64,000 nt of DNA from Diphasiastrum complanatum (taxonomy: Eukaryota > Streptophyta > Lycopodiopsida > Lycopodiales > Lycopodiaceae): NCBI GenBank assembly GCA_029204225.1, contig CM055110.1:38928015-38992014 (forward strand). Reading direction: 5' to 3'. The position numbers and the translations under genes are program-made. The notes beneath the pieces were generated by a model that ran no database searches, was not told where the DNA came from, and saw nothing but the letters and a program-made list of their open reading frames with translations. The first letter of the stretch is position 1. Each line of letters begins with the position of its first letter. This document shows, piece after piece, positions 48,301 to 59,480 of the stretch.

Positions 48301-48694
48301 TCACTCATATTAGCTGTCATGTCTTATATTCTACAGGGATTGCGGCTTTTCAATCTGGATATTATTAGAGAAGGTGGAATAGGGGATCAATACTATGTGA
48401 TCGACATCAACTACTTTCCTGGTGAGAGGGAGCTGTTTTGAGGCGCTAACAAAAGAATGTCTACCCTTCATTATGCTATTTCAAAGATGTTTTACTCTGA
48501 CTTACGTGTAGGAATTTTGAGATGAGTGACTGAATGTGTTTGTGGCATTTGTTGTATGTTCTGCAGGTTATGGTAAAGTGCCTGATTATGAATCTTTGTT
48601 TACAAAGTTCTTTGTGAGCCTTGCCTCAAGCAAGGGGAAAAACGTGCAAAACATCTCTACTTGCAACACTGAAGCACATGCAACCCGTAAATGA
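34415..48694 (+). CDS. ITPK: Inositol-tetrakisphosphate 1-kinase / inositol 1,3,4-trisphosphate 5/6-kinase (10 exons)
   Basis: ATP-grasp kinase that phosphorylates inositol tris- and tetrakisphosphates toward phytate and inositol pyrophosphates. Exons: 34415-34836, 36157-36238, 36753-36785, 37050-37170, 38160-38252, 46320-46439, 46559-46732, 48014-48069, 48337-48421 and 48567-48694. All introns are GT-AG with compatible phases, giving 1,314 nt and 437 aa. Visible motifs: [17 protein letters not shown] (about residues 118-134), [75 protein letters not shown] and [13 protein letters not shown]375, D390 and N392 should be the Mg-binding residues. An in-frame TAG abuts the ATG at 34415. M102 is an alternative start that gives the usual family length. 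The first ~100 residues are a charged extension. It appears intact. Confidence 0.95.
39060..39330. repeat. Degenerate GAAATCGAAATCCGATCC repeats
   Basis: Several diverged units with GAAATCGAAATC, GATCCAGTTCTG and GATATCTGTTCTGCGTGACT lie just internal (minus-strand sense) to the primer-binding site at 39364. Probably the leader of a retroelement. ORFs through it are repeat-derived. Confidence 0.7.
39364..39376 (-). other. Copia-type primer-binding site (minus strand)
   Basis: GGCTCTGATACCA is the reverse complement of TGGTATCAGAGCC, the initiator-tRNA-Met PBS. Immediately to the right (39379) the sequence starts TGTCAGGC, suitable as the inner edge of an LTR in minus orientation. It indicates a second element besides copia II in this intron. 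Confidence 0.7.
39690..39850. repeat. ~78 bp tandem duplication in putative LTR
   Basis: Two diverged copies of a unit with CACTCATTCACTGGACCAA, TGTCCCAGTGAGCAT and CCGGTCAACCCT/CCAGTCAACCCT. It lies to the right of the PBS at 39364, in what would be the LTR of that element. Confidence 0.85.
40227..40556 (-). pseudogene. Copia II reverse transcriptase, N-terminal part only
   Basis: An open minus-strand frame starts with [20 protein letters not shown] and continues through [50 protein letters not shown] and [10 protein letters not shown]. These are the copia RT finger and palm sequences. It stops before YGLKQAP and the YVDD box, so the catalytic core and RNase H are missing. The adjacent integrase part is only about 130 bp away instead of the usual several hundred, pointing to an internal deletion. 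Confidence 0.9.
40690..41187 (-). pseudogene. Copia II GAG-pre-integrase / integrase N-terminal part
   Basis: The minus-strand frame has [20 protein letters not shown] (zinc-binding HHCC start), [15 protein letters not shown], then the first catalytic Asp region ([12 protein letters not shown], where D of HSD has changed) and [20 protein letters not shown]. The second Asp and catalytic Glu are absent. The frame ends shortly after FKALVEE. Confidence 0.9.
41208..42428 (-). pseudogene. Copia II gag-protease
   Basis: Two consecutive minus-strand frames (42428-42045, then 42035-41208) are separated by a lesion near 42040. Gag motifs: [47 protein letters not shown] and [16 protein letters not shown]. 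The CCHC knuckle is [14 protein letters not shown]. The protease [11 protein letters not shown] (about 41410) has Ser-Ser in place of the active-site DSGA glycine. [16 protein letters not shown] and NVLYV follow. Confidence 0.9.
42786..42799 (-). other. Copia II primer-binding site (variant)
   Basis: The minus strand reads TGGTAACAGAGCAGG directly after an LTR end of GGAAGTTGTCA, about 360 bp before gag. It is a one-base variant of the initiator-tRNA-Met PBS. Confidence 0.7.
42800..43196 (-). repeat. Copia II 5' LTR (397 bp)
   Basis: Borders are TG...CA: plus-strand TGACAACTTCC to TTTATTTCAACA. The left border abuts the primer-binding site of copia II. A related sequence (43197-43549) with the same end, TATTTCAACA, lies immediately to the right. 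Confidence 0.75.
43197..43549 (-). repeat. Second, tandem LTR-like copy
   Basis: It aligns throughout with the preceding LTR: CTATGCAGTATCTTAACCTC versus CTATGGAGTATCATAACAAC at the left, GATGAAAGCTTT versus CTATGAAAGCTTG, and AAATAGGCATT...TTTCAACA at the right end. It is substantially diverged and lacks about 20-30 bp of the left terminus. Confidence 0.7.
43600..45270. other. Intronic sequence, no gene seen
   Basis: Part of ITPK intron 5 between the LTRs and the (CT)n tract. No recognised domain on either strand. Two related phrases occur at about 43910-43990 and 44125-44205 (ttctcaaggagacctccaag, aatgcc...gtgaagcc...gggttgaccaatgc), suggesting a weak local duplication. Confidence 0.5.
45279..45358. 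repeat. (CT)n microsatellite with CACG/CGCG tail
   Basis: About 50 bp CT, then ACGCACGCACGCACGCGCGC and CTCGCTCGC, inside ITPK intron 5. Confidence 0.95.
47546..47797. repeat. 126 bp tandem duplication in ITPK intron 7
   Basis: Two consecutive copies of a 126 bp unit starting GAGGGGTTGGGAAAGGAGGC (47546-47671 and 47672-47797). They appear identical apart from the final bases. Very recent duplication with no coding content. Confidence 0.95.
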
Positions 48695-48888
48695 GGATAA
48701 ATAGAAGTTGATAAATGTACCAAAAGTAATGTAGTCATTTTCCAAATGCATTTTATTAGTTGTGCCGATTGAACCATTTTTCAACCATTTTCCTTGTTGA
48801 GGACCGTGTGATGGTGTATGACCAAATTTTGTCTTATTTGGAGCGTATCTGATTTGTGGCCCAAGTTGGAGCTACTTGTAATCCCTGG

Positions 48889-48894
48889 AATAAA
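48889..48894 (+). terminator. Possible polyadenylation signal of ITPK
   Basis: AATAAA about 195 bp after the stop codon, in an AT-rich 3' region. A plausible near-upstream element, though plant signals are loose. Confidence 0.4.
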
Positions 48895-49414
48895 AGTCAA
48901 AACCTGACTTTTATGGTAGTCAATTTATTTGAAACTTTTGCCTCTATTGAAGAGGAGGAAAAAAGTATTGAGCTTGATTTGTTACCAGTCCGTTAAAGTT
49001 GAGAGACATTCTATATTGTTGTCAATCTTGAAGTTTTATTTCAATGTTGTGGGCCTTTCATTCTCAGCATAGAGTAATTCTGGCTTCCAACTTTGAAAAG
49101 TATTTGTACAATCATGATAAACTGAAGTTTTGTAGGTTTGATAACTGCCCCGCAGATCTTGCTATGCTCAAATATGTTCAAGTTGTCCGTAGCTTTTTAG
49201 AATAGATTGGTCTGGCGATTCTAGTTGTAGTTAGTGTTTAATCGTGTGTTACGCTTTAAGAAGCTAACCATTTCAAGCTCGAAACTTTATGAATGTCAAA
49301 AGGGCAGATCCCCTACCATAGTCAAGTTGGATTCAAGTATTCTTGGGTTAGAACATGCTTGAATTGCGGTCTGTATGCATAGGGGACATTTCGGAGCCCA
49401 TGGACATTGAAACA

Positions 49415-49540
49415 TGGAAGCTATGTCTGGTCTAGTACAGATCATCGCATACATAAGAGATCCTATTATTGAATGATAAGGATACTCACGCATCTGTTCC
49501 TTCTCTTCGAGGCTTGTCAGATGATGCCCGATAAATATTG
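49415..49540 (-). pseudogene. Copia RT-RNase H linker fragment
   Basis: The minus strand reads EEKEQMREYPYHSIIGSLMY then AMICTRPDIA, the highly conserved VPYxSAVGSLMYAMxCTRPDIA segment between copia RT and RNase H. Nothing else of the element is attached except non-homologous sequence, so it is a small scrap. Confidence 0.8.
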
Positions 49541-49701
49541 TCGGATGATGTCTGATATGTCCGAGCCACCTATAAGCAATTCCCGAGTATTGCTGCAGAC
49601 TGTGTAGAAACATGAAGAGAATTGCAGAATTGGATAATAAGTGGATGAAGATTAAAAGTTCGATTAGTCGATAATTAGGAGAATAATCTAACACCCAGGA
49701 C

Positions 49702-50375
49702 TGTTGACCTTAATTGGTAGATGGGTTTTGGCAGTTGGTGTTTGTCGTCGGCACACTAAATGAACGGGTGAATTTGGGGTGAATTTGGCTTGACCAATTA
49801 CGTGAGGCCTTTTAAGTTGAGTGCTTGTACAGGGTGTGAAAATTGGCAACTAGTTTCTACATTTTATTTGGCAATTTTGAGGCCAACTTGAAGTCTCAAC
49901 TTAGAAATAGTTTTATATTTGTCAATAAGTGTTTAAATAGTGGTTTTACGATTTTTGGCAAACCTAGAAGTTGCCATTTTAGGGCATACTCAGGGTAAGT
50001 GGCTAAATGACATTTTGGTTGTTATAAATAGCTGTACCTGCATGGGGAACAAATCATTGTATTCTCTTTTTATGTGGAGAATTCATCTTTGTTGATTCTA
50101 TGTCCATCTCTTGTGATTTTCTTGTGATATCTTGAGTTTTTATGTGTAGAATGTTCATTTTCTTGTTGAGTTAGCTTTCACACTTGTGAAATACTGTACG
50201 GACAGGGACAATTCTAAGTTGTATCTTAGTGGTTATGATCAGATCTTGATGCATTTCTAAATTCTAGCATGCATAAAGTAGTGATTGTTGTGTTGTTGAT
50301 GAAACTGGATGTGTAATCAAACTTGGCTAACGATTTTTTATGATCTAAATGTGTTTTGGATTTGATTTTTTCACA
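49702..50375 (+). repeat. Probable copia 5' LTR
   Basis: Runs from TGTTGACC to TTTTTTCACA and is followed directly by a PBS-like TGGTAATAGAGCAGG. Contains TATAAATAG at about 50026. The left border is tentative and no second LTR was found. Confidence 0.45.
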
Positions 50376-50390
50376 TGGTAATAGAGCAGG
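50376..50390 (+). other. Primer-binding site variant
   Basis: TGGTAATAGAGCAGG, two changes from TGGTATCAGAGC, about 520 bp before the gag stub. Confidence 0.55.
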
Positions 50391-50896
50391 TTACAGGCCA
50401 AATTTTGTGCTTTTACCAAATCTAGTGGTGGATTTGAAAGCGCCATAAATTCTTTGTGGATTTGGAGATCAAGCTTTTTCAACAACATTGTGGATGGCCG
50501 ATTTTTGAAACCCCTCATTGGAATGTGGAGACAAAAATTGCTCATGGTAGAGGATGATACATTCTTGTAGATGATATATCAAGATTCTAGCTTTTGCATA
50601 TAGATTTTGTTTGATTCAATATTTTGCATTTTTTATGAAACCCTAAAATTGATAGAGTCTTTTGATTTTAAGTTGCTGGACTTTTTCAAGAGTGTATTTC
50701 AATCTTAGATGTTAGCAAAAGTTTACTATACTGAGGTTTGATCTAGTGTGATCAAGAAATCTACATTCTATGTGCTAGGATTTGTTAGAGAGAGAAAATG
50801 AGAGGCTAGAATGTTTCCAAATCTTCGTGATTTCTTCTTGATTTTCATTTGTTGATTTCAAGAGAGTGCTAAGAGAGAATATTAAATCATTGCAAC

Positions 50897-51243
50897 ATGG
50901 CAACCTCAAGTGGCTTCATGTTGGAAGACAATGATAGGCTTACCTCAATCAACTATTCTACTTGGAAGGTGAGGATGGAGTCCTTATTGGAGATAATGCC
51001 TTTTTCAAAAAAATTTGCTTTTCCGAGAATGAGTTGATGGATATTGTTGTAGGTGTGGAGGAGAGACCTTTGGCACCTCAAAAACAAGCAAGGTATGACA
51101 AGAGAGCTAAGAAAGCTTTACACATCATCAATATGAATGTTACAAATGAACTTCTCAAGGAAGTTGGTAAGTGTACTTCACCAAGTCAAGCTTGGGAGGC
51201 TTTGAAGAAGCTTTATGAATCCAAGTCTACATCTAGGGTTTGA
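50897..51243 (+). pseudogene. Copia gag stub
   Basis: ATG at 50897 opens a frame with DRLTSINYSTWKVRMESLLE. After a frameshift near 50985-51000 it continues as LMDIVVGVEERPLAPQKQAR, KKALHIINMNVTNELLKEVG and SQAWEALKKLYESKSTSR. It ends at a TGA at 51241-51243. It is closely similar to the gag start of copia III (58.6 kb), so both belong to related families. Nothing downstream is retained. Confidence 0.8.
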
Positions 51244-52800
51244 ACCCTAAGAAGACAAATCTTTCAAAGTTTCTTCACCAGTCCTACTTAACCTTCCAAA
51301 TATAATAATCTTTCATCAATGAATTTGGCAAGTGTTAGTTCCATCAAATTTTTTTCAATGAAGGTTATTTTTCTAAAAATATCATTCTAAATCCTTGTCA
51401 AATTGAAAAAAAAATTCTAGATTCATCGAAAGAACCTTCATCGAGCCTGCCATATATCTATTTCCATCATACTTACCTCTAGTCAAGAGAGCGAAGATTA
51501 GTTTTGTCAAATTTGTCAGGATTAAGGTATTTCAATGAGTTTTTATCCAAAATAGCAAGTGAGAATCCTCGTCGATCTAGCCCTCACCTTCGCTAGTGCC
51601 ATTTTTAGTTCAAATCTTTTTTATTTAGCTACTGCCAAATCCCATATTGTACTTATAACTTGGGAGGTGTAGTGTAAAATTTGACCACCGCATTATAAGT
51701 AAGAATGTTGTGGTATGCCACAAAGCCACATTGGTAGATTAGTAACTATATTTTGATAATTAATTTTCACCTTTGACTACTTTTCTCAGCTCAATGAATT
51801 GGTGCATGGTGGATACACTGCTTGCTAGTTAAGTAGCTCGCTTTAGCAAGTTCTTGGCATTTGAAGTTGTTGAAAAATTTACATGCAAAAATTGATAGCA
51901 AGTGTACCAGTAATCTTGTTAGTCACATTACAATCTTACATTTGAGGTTCTCAAATAATCACAATTGAAATATCTTACATTTGAGGTTTCAATTGCAATG
52001 GTAGCCACAATTTCATGATTGTAGTATAGTATGCATAATCTTATGAATCAATCATCATGATATTGACATTATTATATAGACGATTTCAAAGTGTTCATAT
52101 ATCACAAGTTTAGGATATTTAGGTTATTCAAGATTTCAATATACAAAATAGTCATAATTATGCGATGTTCACGTATTGAATAAGTTTTAGGATATTTATG
52201 ACAACCTCAATTTTAGGATATTCATTGAGGGTATTGATGATATTCATAATTTCACACTGTTTTTGTAACCATATTTACGAGTTCATGATGTTATTCATGA
52301 CCTAATAGTATTTATGTTGCCATATTAATGATCGAGGATATTCACAATTTTATGATTTCATGATTTCAAATTAGGGACGGTCATTGTATCGAAATATTGA
52401 TGTCATTATACTTACAATAAAGTAATCATGATACTCAATAGTTCTAGAAAATTCAAGATTTCATAAGCTCATGTCACGATGCACGTCGCTCTATATAATC
52501 CACCAACTTCTAAGCAATGAAGTAGGAAGCAATAAAGTGAAATTTTGTGACATTGATGCAATGAAGACACTAATTTTTGAATATGAACCTATGAGTGTCC
52601 ATTCAAATCTACCTTATTAAAGTTTCATCTTAGTTTGCTATAATGTCTTGATGTCATTCGAATAAAGCATGTGCTTTATGATGATGATATGGTCAAGCTA
52701 TTTTGCAAGTTTAATGCTGAAGATGAATGGCTATTTTTTGTACAAACATGGCAATTAAAAAATCATATCTCAGGTATTTTACCAAAACATCATGATGAAA
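51244..52800. other. Intergenic, no gene seen
   Basis: AT-rich. Around 51930-52450 are many loosely similar phrases (gatattca, ttcatgat, gatattcacaatt) suggesting low-complexity expansion, but no clear unit. Confidence 0.5.
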
Positions 52801-52809
52801 AATAATAAA

Positions 52810-53160
52810 TTGAAATTTGGATAGATAGATATAGATATCTTCTTGTATATATCCGTTCAGAAATGCCATCTGAACATCCATCAATTTTTTTTCTGTAGTT
52901 GTCCAAATTGAAAGGCCATCAAGTATGGAGATCCTTGTTGATAGTGAAAGAACCAATTTGGCAGTCCAATGTATGCAAGACCGCCTCTTGCTCTAGATCT
53001 TGTTGCAAAGGGAACATGAATGGGTTGAAAATTGACACCATGACTTTTATTGTCAGTGCGAGGTAAAAGTTGTTGCATGCTTTTATTTAATAAATACCAA
53101 AGCTTCAAGTACCTATCATTATTAAAGAGAGTCTTCAAAGTTGTAGACACCTCATTTAAC
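52810..53160 (-). pseudogene. Copia RT scrap
   Basis: The minus strand includes EKKLMDVQMAFLNGYIQEDI followed by YI, matching the copia RT motif [19 protein letters not shown]. The sequence before it (52881-53162) is an unassigned open frame. The rest of RT is absent. Confidence 0.6.
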
Positions 53161-53659
53161 ATTTAACTTTTTATAATGAACTTCCTTGGCCAACTTGATC
53201 ACACAGTCTTTCCTTTGCAAGAGCATGTCAATTATTCCTTAGCTTTCAATAATACCTACCTAGTAAATATTTGAATGGTCAATACTTCAGTAAAACTCAC
53301 TCTATTCTATTGACATTCGAAAAACAAATACACACACCAAATGGTATTATCTCTTTTATTAAAAGCTTTCTATACATCATTTTCAATTTTTACATTTATA
53401 TTCATTATTGGCAAGCCACAATACTATTTATACGTACTAGCTTAGGAGTTGTCATATCTTTATTATGGAAAAGTTACATGAGGCTAATGATGCAGAATTT
53501 TCATTCATAACATCCCATGTAACTGTTTAGCATCTCTTTCACATCATGGATTCCTACATCTAATCATGTATTTTCGTAGCCCATTTTATGTAGTGGACCT
53601 TTATCATAGGGCACATTAGCTAGTAAGGCAAGTGGTCATGCATAGGAGTATTATAAGCC

Positions 53660-54190
53660 TTGAACTTGAGCCGTTGTGCTCCCATGAGATATTTGTCCTT
53701 GTATAGGGGAAATATCATACACATGTCCTTTCAAAGGTAGTATCGTCGCAGAGAGGTTCATGTCCCAAACTTAACAAACGTACTGCTTTGGATAAATCTC
53801 ATGCTCGATCAAATGTTAATTGTGCATCTGTTACCAACATGAAATTTTGCATGACTTCAATAATCTTCAAAGAACTAATATGGTAAATGACTATTTGAAT
53901 TTCTCATTTGAAATGCTGCAAGGAAAAAGTAAGAAGTAACTTGGGGGTTAGTTCCACCATACTAATGGCTAGCCTGGCTAATTTATTTACTTGTTTTGTA
54001 CGTTGTCCAATATCTTTGTTGGACTTTTAAAAAATCATGGATAAATGATAATTCATAGTGAGGCATAAAGTTTGATAGAAGTAGCTTGTAAAATCATCAA
54101 AGTTTTCTATAGAGTCATGTGATAGATTATGATACCAATTTTTTGTTGCATTAGTCAAGGTTAGGGCAATAACATTATTTTAGTGAATAT
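53660..54190 (-). pseudogene. Gypsy-type gag relic
   Basis: The minus strand near 54050-54165 reads NATKNWYHNLSHDSIENFDD and FTSYFYQTL, the Retrotrans_gag pattern (A-x-x-W-x-x-x-L...I-x-x-F-x-x-F). It is followed across stops by KSNKDIGQRTKQVN and LARLAISMVELTP-type sequence. Orientation is minus. No pol attached. Confidence 0.6.
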
Positions 54191-54199
54191 GTATTATCT

Positions 54200-55120
54200 T
54201 ACAAGAAACGCTATCTAAAATGCACTAATATGTCTATTCACATCTTTGGGCCTTGTTATATTCAGGGGTAGGTCCTTGTAATCTAGGTAGCCATGCTATG
54301 TTGGCGAGAACTCTCAATGATTCTATTTGTCAAATTGCTAAATGGAAACACTTTAGGCAAATCTGGGGGTATAGGAAAAATTGGGTTGTCTTCCAATTCA
54401 CCATATGTTAGGTATTTCCTTAGAAGGGGATTATTCTAAACATGAACCCTAAATGAGACTTGGCATCAACTTTTGTTGACACAATGTTGTGACGAGCACT
54501 TTTCCATTTCTTACACCAATGTTATTTTTGACAATTACCTTGTTCTTGATTTTTTTCTGACCTATTTGCTATAATTTTTTTTATTTTCATGACTCATAAC
54601 TTAAGAATAATTGCTCAGAACTGGTAAGGAAACCCCCTAAATAGTACTTGGGCATTATATATCCATATCTAGAAAAGTTACATACATGATCAAAAAGTCT
54701 GCATCATTTATAATGTCAAAAAACTCATAAAAGATTACTACTTAACTTTATAGCCAGCTCTAAGCATTTTTGTAGAAGTAGAGTTGTTAGTCCATTTGGG
54801 CAACCTAGGGCCCTCCAAATACCACCTATGGGTATAACGTTATTGTTGATTATCTATTACAATTGAATTTTTTTTAGAGGCTCTTTTTAGCCCATATTTT
54901 TCTAAAGTCAGATAACAAGCTAACAATAGGACTATTGACATATGGAATTTTTTTTTGTTAGAACTAACGCAACTTTAACTATCTAAACATGTATTGAGAG
55001 ATGCCAATTTCTCTTGGGGATCAACTTGTGGTTTTCCACCATTTTTGTTTATAGCCGTCAGTTTTCTCGCACTATCCTCCTCAAGGTTTGTCAACTTCCC
55101 CCACAGGCGAAAAACCCAAC
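54200..55120. other. Intergenic, no gene seen
   Basis: AT-rich, no supported feature. Confidence 0.5.
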
Positions 55121-55127
55121 ACTCGAG

Positions 55128-56200
<1,073 letters not shown>

Positions 56201-57039
56201 TCATAGGCTATGGCTCTTTGGATTGAATTTTTTGTTTCTCCGTTCAATTATGGTGACTAATAGAATTTTGGCAGATAGACTCAAAGCCAAATCTATTTTC
56301 AAGAGGGCCAAATTTGATATCCATGTACGTACACGGGTCCAACTCTGGCTACTCTCAGGAACATCCTCTCCCTCAGTAGTTGGAATTCTATTTTCTGGAA
56401 CATCAAGTCCTTGAGCATGAGGAAGAACAAATCCAGCTCTTTGTAACATCTCTTGCTCCTCAGATTGTAAGCTAGTTCCCTTTTGTACAGGCCATATTGT
56501 AGGTATTTTAGGACTTCCACACACAATTGATGTGCATGGTGTCCACGTATGATCCACACTGTCATTACAAAACCACATGAATTGTTTTTTATTTCCACCT
56601 ATCCATTGCCGCATTCCCAAAAAACAAGGGGTAGGAACTCCCTTTGAGCTATTCTTGATCTGTTTTTACACTTTCCCAATCCAGATCCAAGCCATCCCAT
56701 ACAAGTGACCCTACTGTCTGGTTTGGTTCGACGAATTGCCCAGATGGTGTCATGAATATCGGTTTCCTTGACAACACTAGATGCTGGTCTATCAATATGG
56801 TCAGCGTGTGTTTCATTACCATGTTTTGTTTCCACATTGACAGTCTCCACATTGGAGAAATTAACGTGTCTACCACCACATTGTCTAGGTCGATTGACAT
56901 TTACAAATTCTAGCCTATGTGAGTTGTTCGCCTCAACATCAACAAAAATTGTTGGATTTCTTTTTCGTCGACCTGATCCAAGATTATTGTACATAGGTGT
57001 GCCTCCCACAGAATCTGACACAACCTTGCCTGTCATCAA
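56201..57039 (-). pseudogene. Unrecognised minus-strand ORF pair
   Basis: Two frames join near 56599-56620. The first (57039-56599) encodes LGSGRRKRNPTIFVDVEANN, RPRQCGGRHVNFSNVETVNV and IHDTIWAIRRTKPDSRVTCM. The second (56620-56201) encodes MRQWIGGNKKQFMWFCNDSV and Glu/Pro-rich sequence (IPTTEGEDVPESSQSW). The frame change makes a single ~280-residue protein possible only with a frameshift or intron. No family recognised. It lies directly before the 5' LTR of copia III. Confidence 0.35.
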
Positions 57040-57071
57040 AGGACTTGGTGTGGCATTGGTTCTACAAGTGG

Positions 57072-57807
57072 TGTGAAGAATTGAAAAAGATTATCTATGT
57101 TAGATATAGGGGTCTTATGTTTTTTATATCAAGCATCTAGGTGTAGGATGTTGATAGGACTAAATGTGGCATAGATGGCAAATTACCCATTTCCACTTGT
57201 AATGCCACTATTTAGCCAAAATAGAGTAAGAGGCTAAACTCGTGCCAATTAGAGTGTAGACAAGTGTAATACTTTTCTTTGATGAAATTTAAGAAGTCCA
57301 ATAGGATTTAGAGGTGGAACCTTAAGGGGTCCAATAGAATTTGAGGTTTGCTTGAAAATGGTCCAATAGAATTTAGAGGTGAATGGATCAATGGTCCAAT
57401 AGGATTAAGAGGTGGCAAAAGTGTGGTCCAATCATAGTTAAGCATAGTGGTAGCTCGTGGATCTACTAGTATCATTGTACTTCTCATTTGGATCTAATTG
57501 ATTTTGAGATTGAGTGGATTTTGTGAGTAATTGGTTTTCTAGCTTTCTCTCTCTCTACCCGAGAGCTCATGATGATTTTCTCTCTCTAATCGAGGAGAGC
57601 AACTTGTTTTTACTTAGATTATTTTTGGAACACTTCCCACACGTGTGAGTGAGAGTTGGAAGTGATTGAATGCATGTAGGAGTGTGTTTTTGCCATAGAA
57701 TCAAAGATAGATCTTGAATCTCAATCTAGTCTTGATCTTGGTGCATCTACACACCTTAGGAGATCACAAGTACATGTTGTGGATAGTCCACACGTGTGAA
57801 ATCAACA
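57072..57807 (+). repeat. Copia III 5' LTR (736 bp)
   Basis: TGTGAAGAATTG...AAATCAACA, ending immediately before the primer-binding site. It matches the 3' LTR at 62527-62971 along the shared part. It contains four to five copies of a GGTCCAATAGAATTTAGAGG-like motif at 57296-57435, and a CACACGTGTG palindrome occurs near both 57640 and 57790. Confidence 0.93.
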
Positions 57808-57820
57808 TGGTATCAGAGCC
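57808..57820 (+). other. Copia III primer-binding site
   Basis: TGGTATCAGAGCC, complementary to the 3' end of initiator methionine tRNA, abutting the LTR. Confidence 0.92.
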
Positions 57821-58563
57821 TGCCTAAGGTTACCATGCATTTTGATCCATTTAAGTGAAAACTTTTCATCAATCTTGAGCTAGAAATTGTCAAGATCCAT
57901 TTTCCTAGCTATCTTGTCTAATTTTGGATCAAAAGAGATCAATAGGGCATTGATTGGGTCTGACCTAGTACTATACGGAATTAGGTGCTCATACACGTGT
58001 GAGGAACATCCAATTTTAGATTGAGAGTTCTCTCTCATGCTTGATCCATTTATCTTGCTTGATAGCTTGTTTTGAGGCTATTTTTGTCTAGTTTTTGATG
58101 CAATCAGTTTCATTCCATTTGGTTGAGCCAATCAGAAGTTATAAGCTTTTGAAGAGGGTTAGGTAGGGCACCTAGACCTGGGTGGACACATTTGGTTTGG
58201 TCAAGAGATTGCTTGTTAGATCTCTGTTCACAGTTGTATGGTTACCAATCTCATCTATAAGTGATCTAGACATTGTTTTGAGATCATAGCCAGTTTGTTT
58301 CATGCAATATCATTGACTTTGAGTCAAATTTGGTTACTTAGTGTATTTCACACGTGCTAAGAGTAAATGATCCTAACTTTGTCTATAGTCCATCATTTGA
58401 TGTGAAATAGATCTTGTTTTAGAGAGATTTGAGTAGCTAGTGAGAATCAATTCACAAATAGTTGCAAGATCTTTCATAGGAGGAGATAGTACTTCATTAT
58501 TGGATCCTATTGAGAGTGTGTAGCAACATTTATTGTTCATCATTTGAGTTTTCTTCACTTCAA

Positions 58564-59480
58564 ATGGCTTTAATGAGTTCATCTTTGTTGGAACCAAGTG
58601 AAAGATTGTCCACTTCAAACTATTCAATTTGAAAGATGAGGATGGAGTCCATCTTGATCCTTCAAGACGTGATGGACATAATTTTTGGCCTTGAAGAAGA
58701 ACCACAAGTTCTTCAAGAGGTTCAAAAATACAAAAAGAGAGCTAGGATGGCTCTCCACTACATTAAGATGAATGTCTCTAATGAGATATTGAGGGAGATA
58801 GGTACTTGTACAACAGCCAAAGAAGCTTGGGATTGTCTCAAGACTATCTATGAGGCTAAGAACACCTCTAGGCTCATCATTCTTAGAAATCAAACCTTTC
58901 AAAGTAGCCAAAAGAGTGATGAGAGTGCATCTAGTTATGTTTTGAGAGTAAAAGATATTCATAGAGAGCTTGCTTGCATTGGTGATTCCATCAATCAAAA
59001 TGAGCTAGTCCAAGTCATTCTCAATGGCTTGAGAATTGAATTTGATAACCTTTTCAATCCTATGCCATTAAGGAGGAGCTACCAAGTTTGGAGGCTCTCC
59101 AAAGTGTGCTAATTTCTGAAGAATCAAGACAAGAGTACAAGCTCTTGAGGATGGACAAGTTTTCTCTCACTCATAATGATGGCAAAGCCCTCTTTGCCAA
59201 GGACAAGCACAAAGGGAGGAGCAAGAACCAATTCCAACAATCCTCAAGCAAGGACAAAGCCAAATCCAAAGACAAAGATGAGGAGGAAGATGATTCCTCT
59301 AATGCTTCATCATCCAAGCTCAAGAAGAAGAAGATCGAGTGCTTTTATTGTGGCAAGAAAGGCCATTATGCCACCAATTGCTTCAAGAAGAAGAATCAAC
59401 TCAAGCAAGCCATCACCACCAATGAGAAGGAAGACACTATTGCAAGTGATGGAGAGGGATCTCTTATGGTCTCTAGCTTC
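58564..59480 (+). pseudogene. Copia III gag (one nonsense, one frameshift)
   Basis: ATG at 58564 begins MALMSSSLLEPSERLSTSNY. A TGA interrupts shortly after (near 58630), where related gags have Trp (SIWKMRMES-type). The frame is then open through VLQEVQKYKKRARMALHYIK, AKEAWDCLKTIYEAKNTSRL and QVILNGLRIEFDNLF. A shift near 59065 moves it into the frame that starts at 59088 (LISEESRQEYKLLRMDKFSL). The basic linker and the CCHC knuckle CFYCGKKGHYATNC (about 59339-59380) follow. Upstream leader 57821-58563 is non-coding. Confidence 0.9.
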
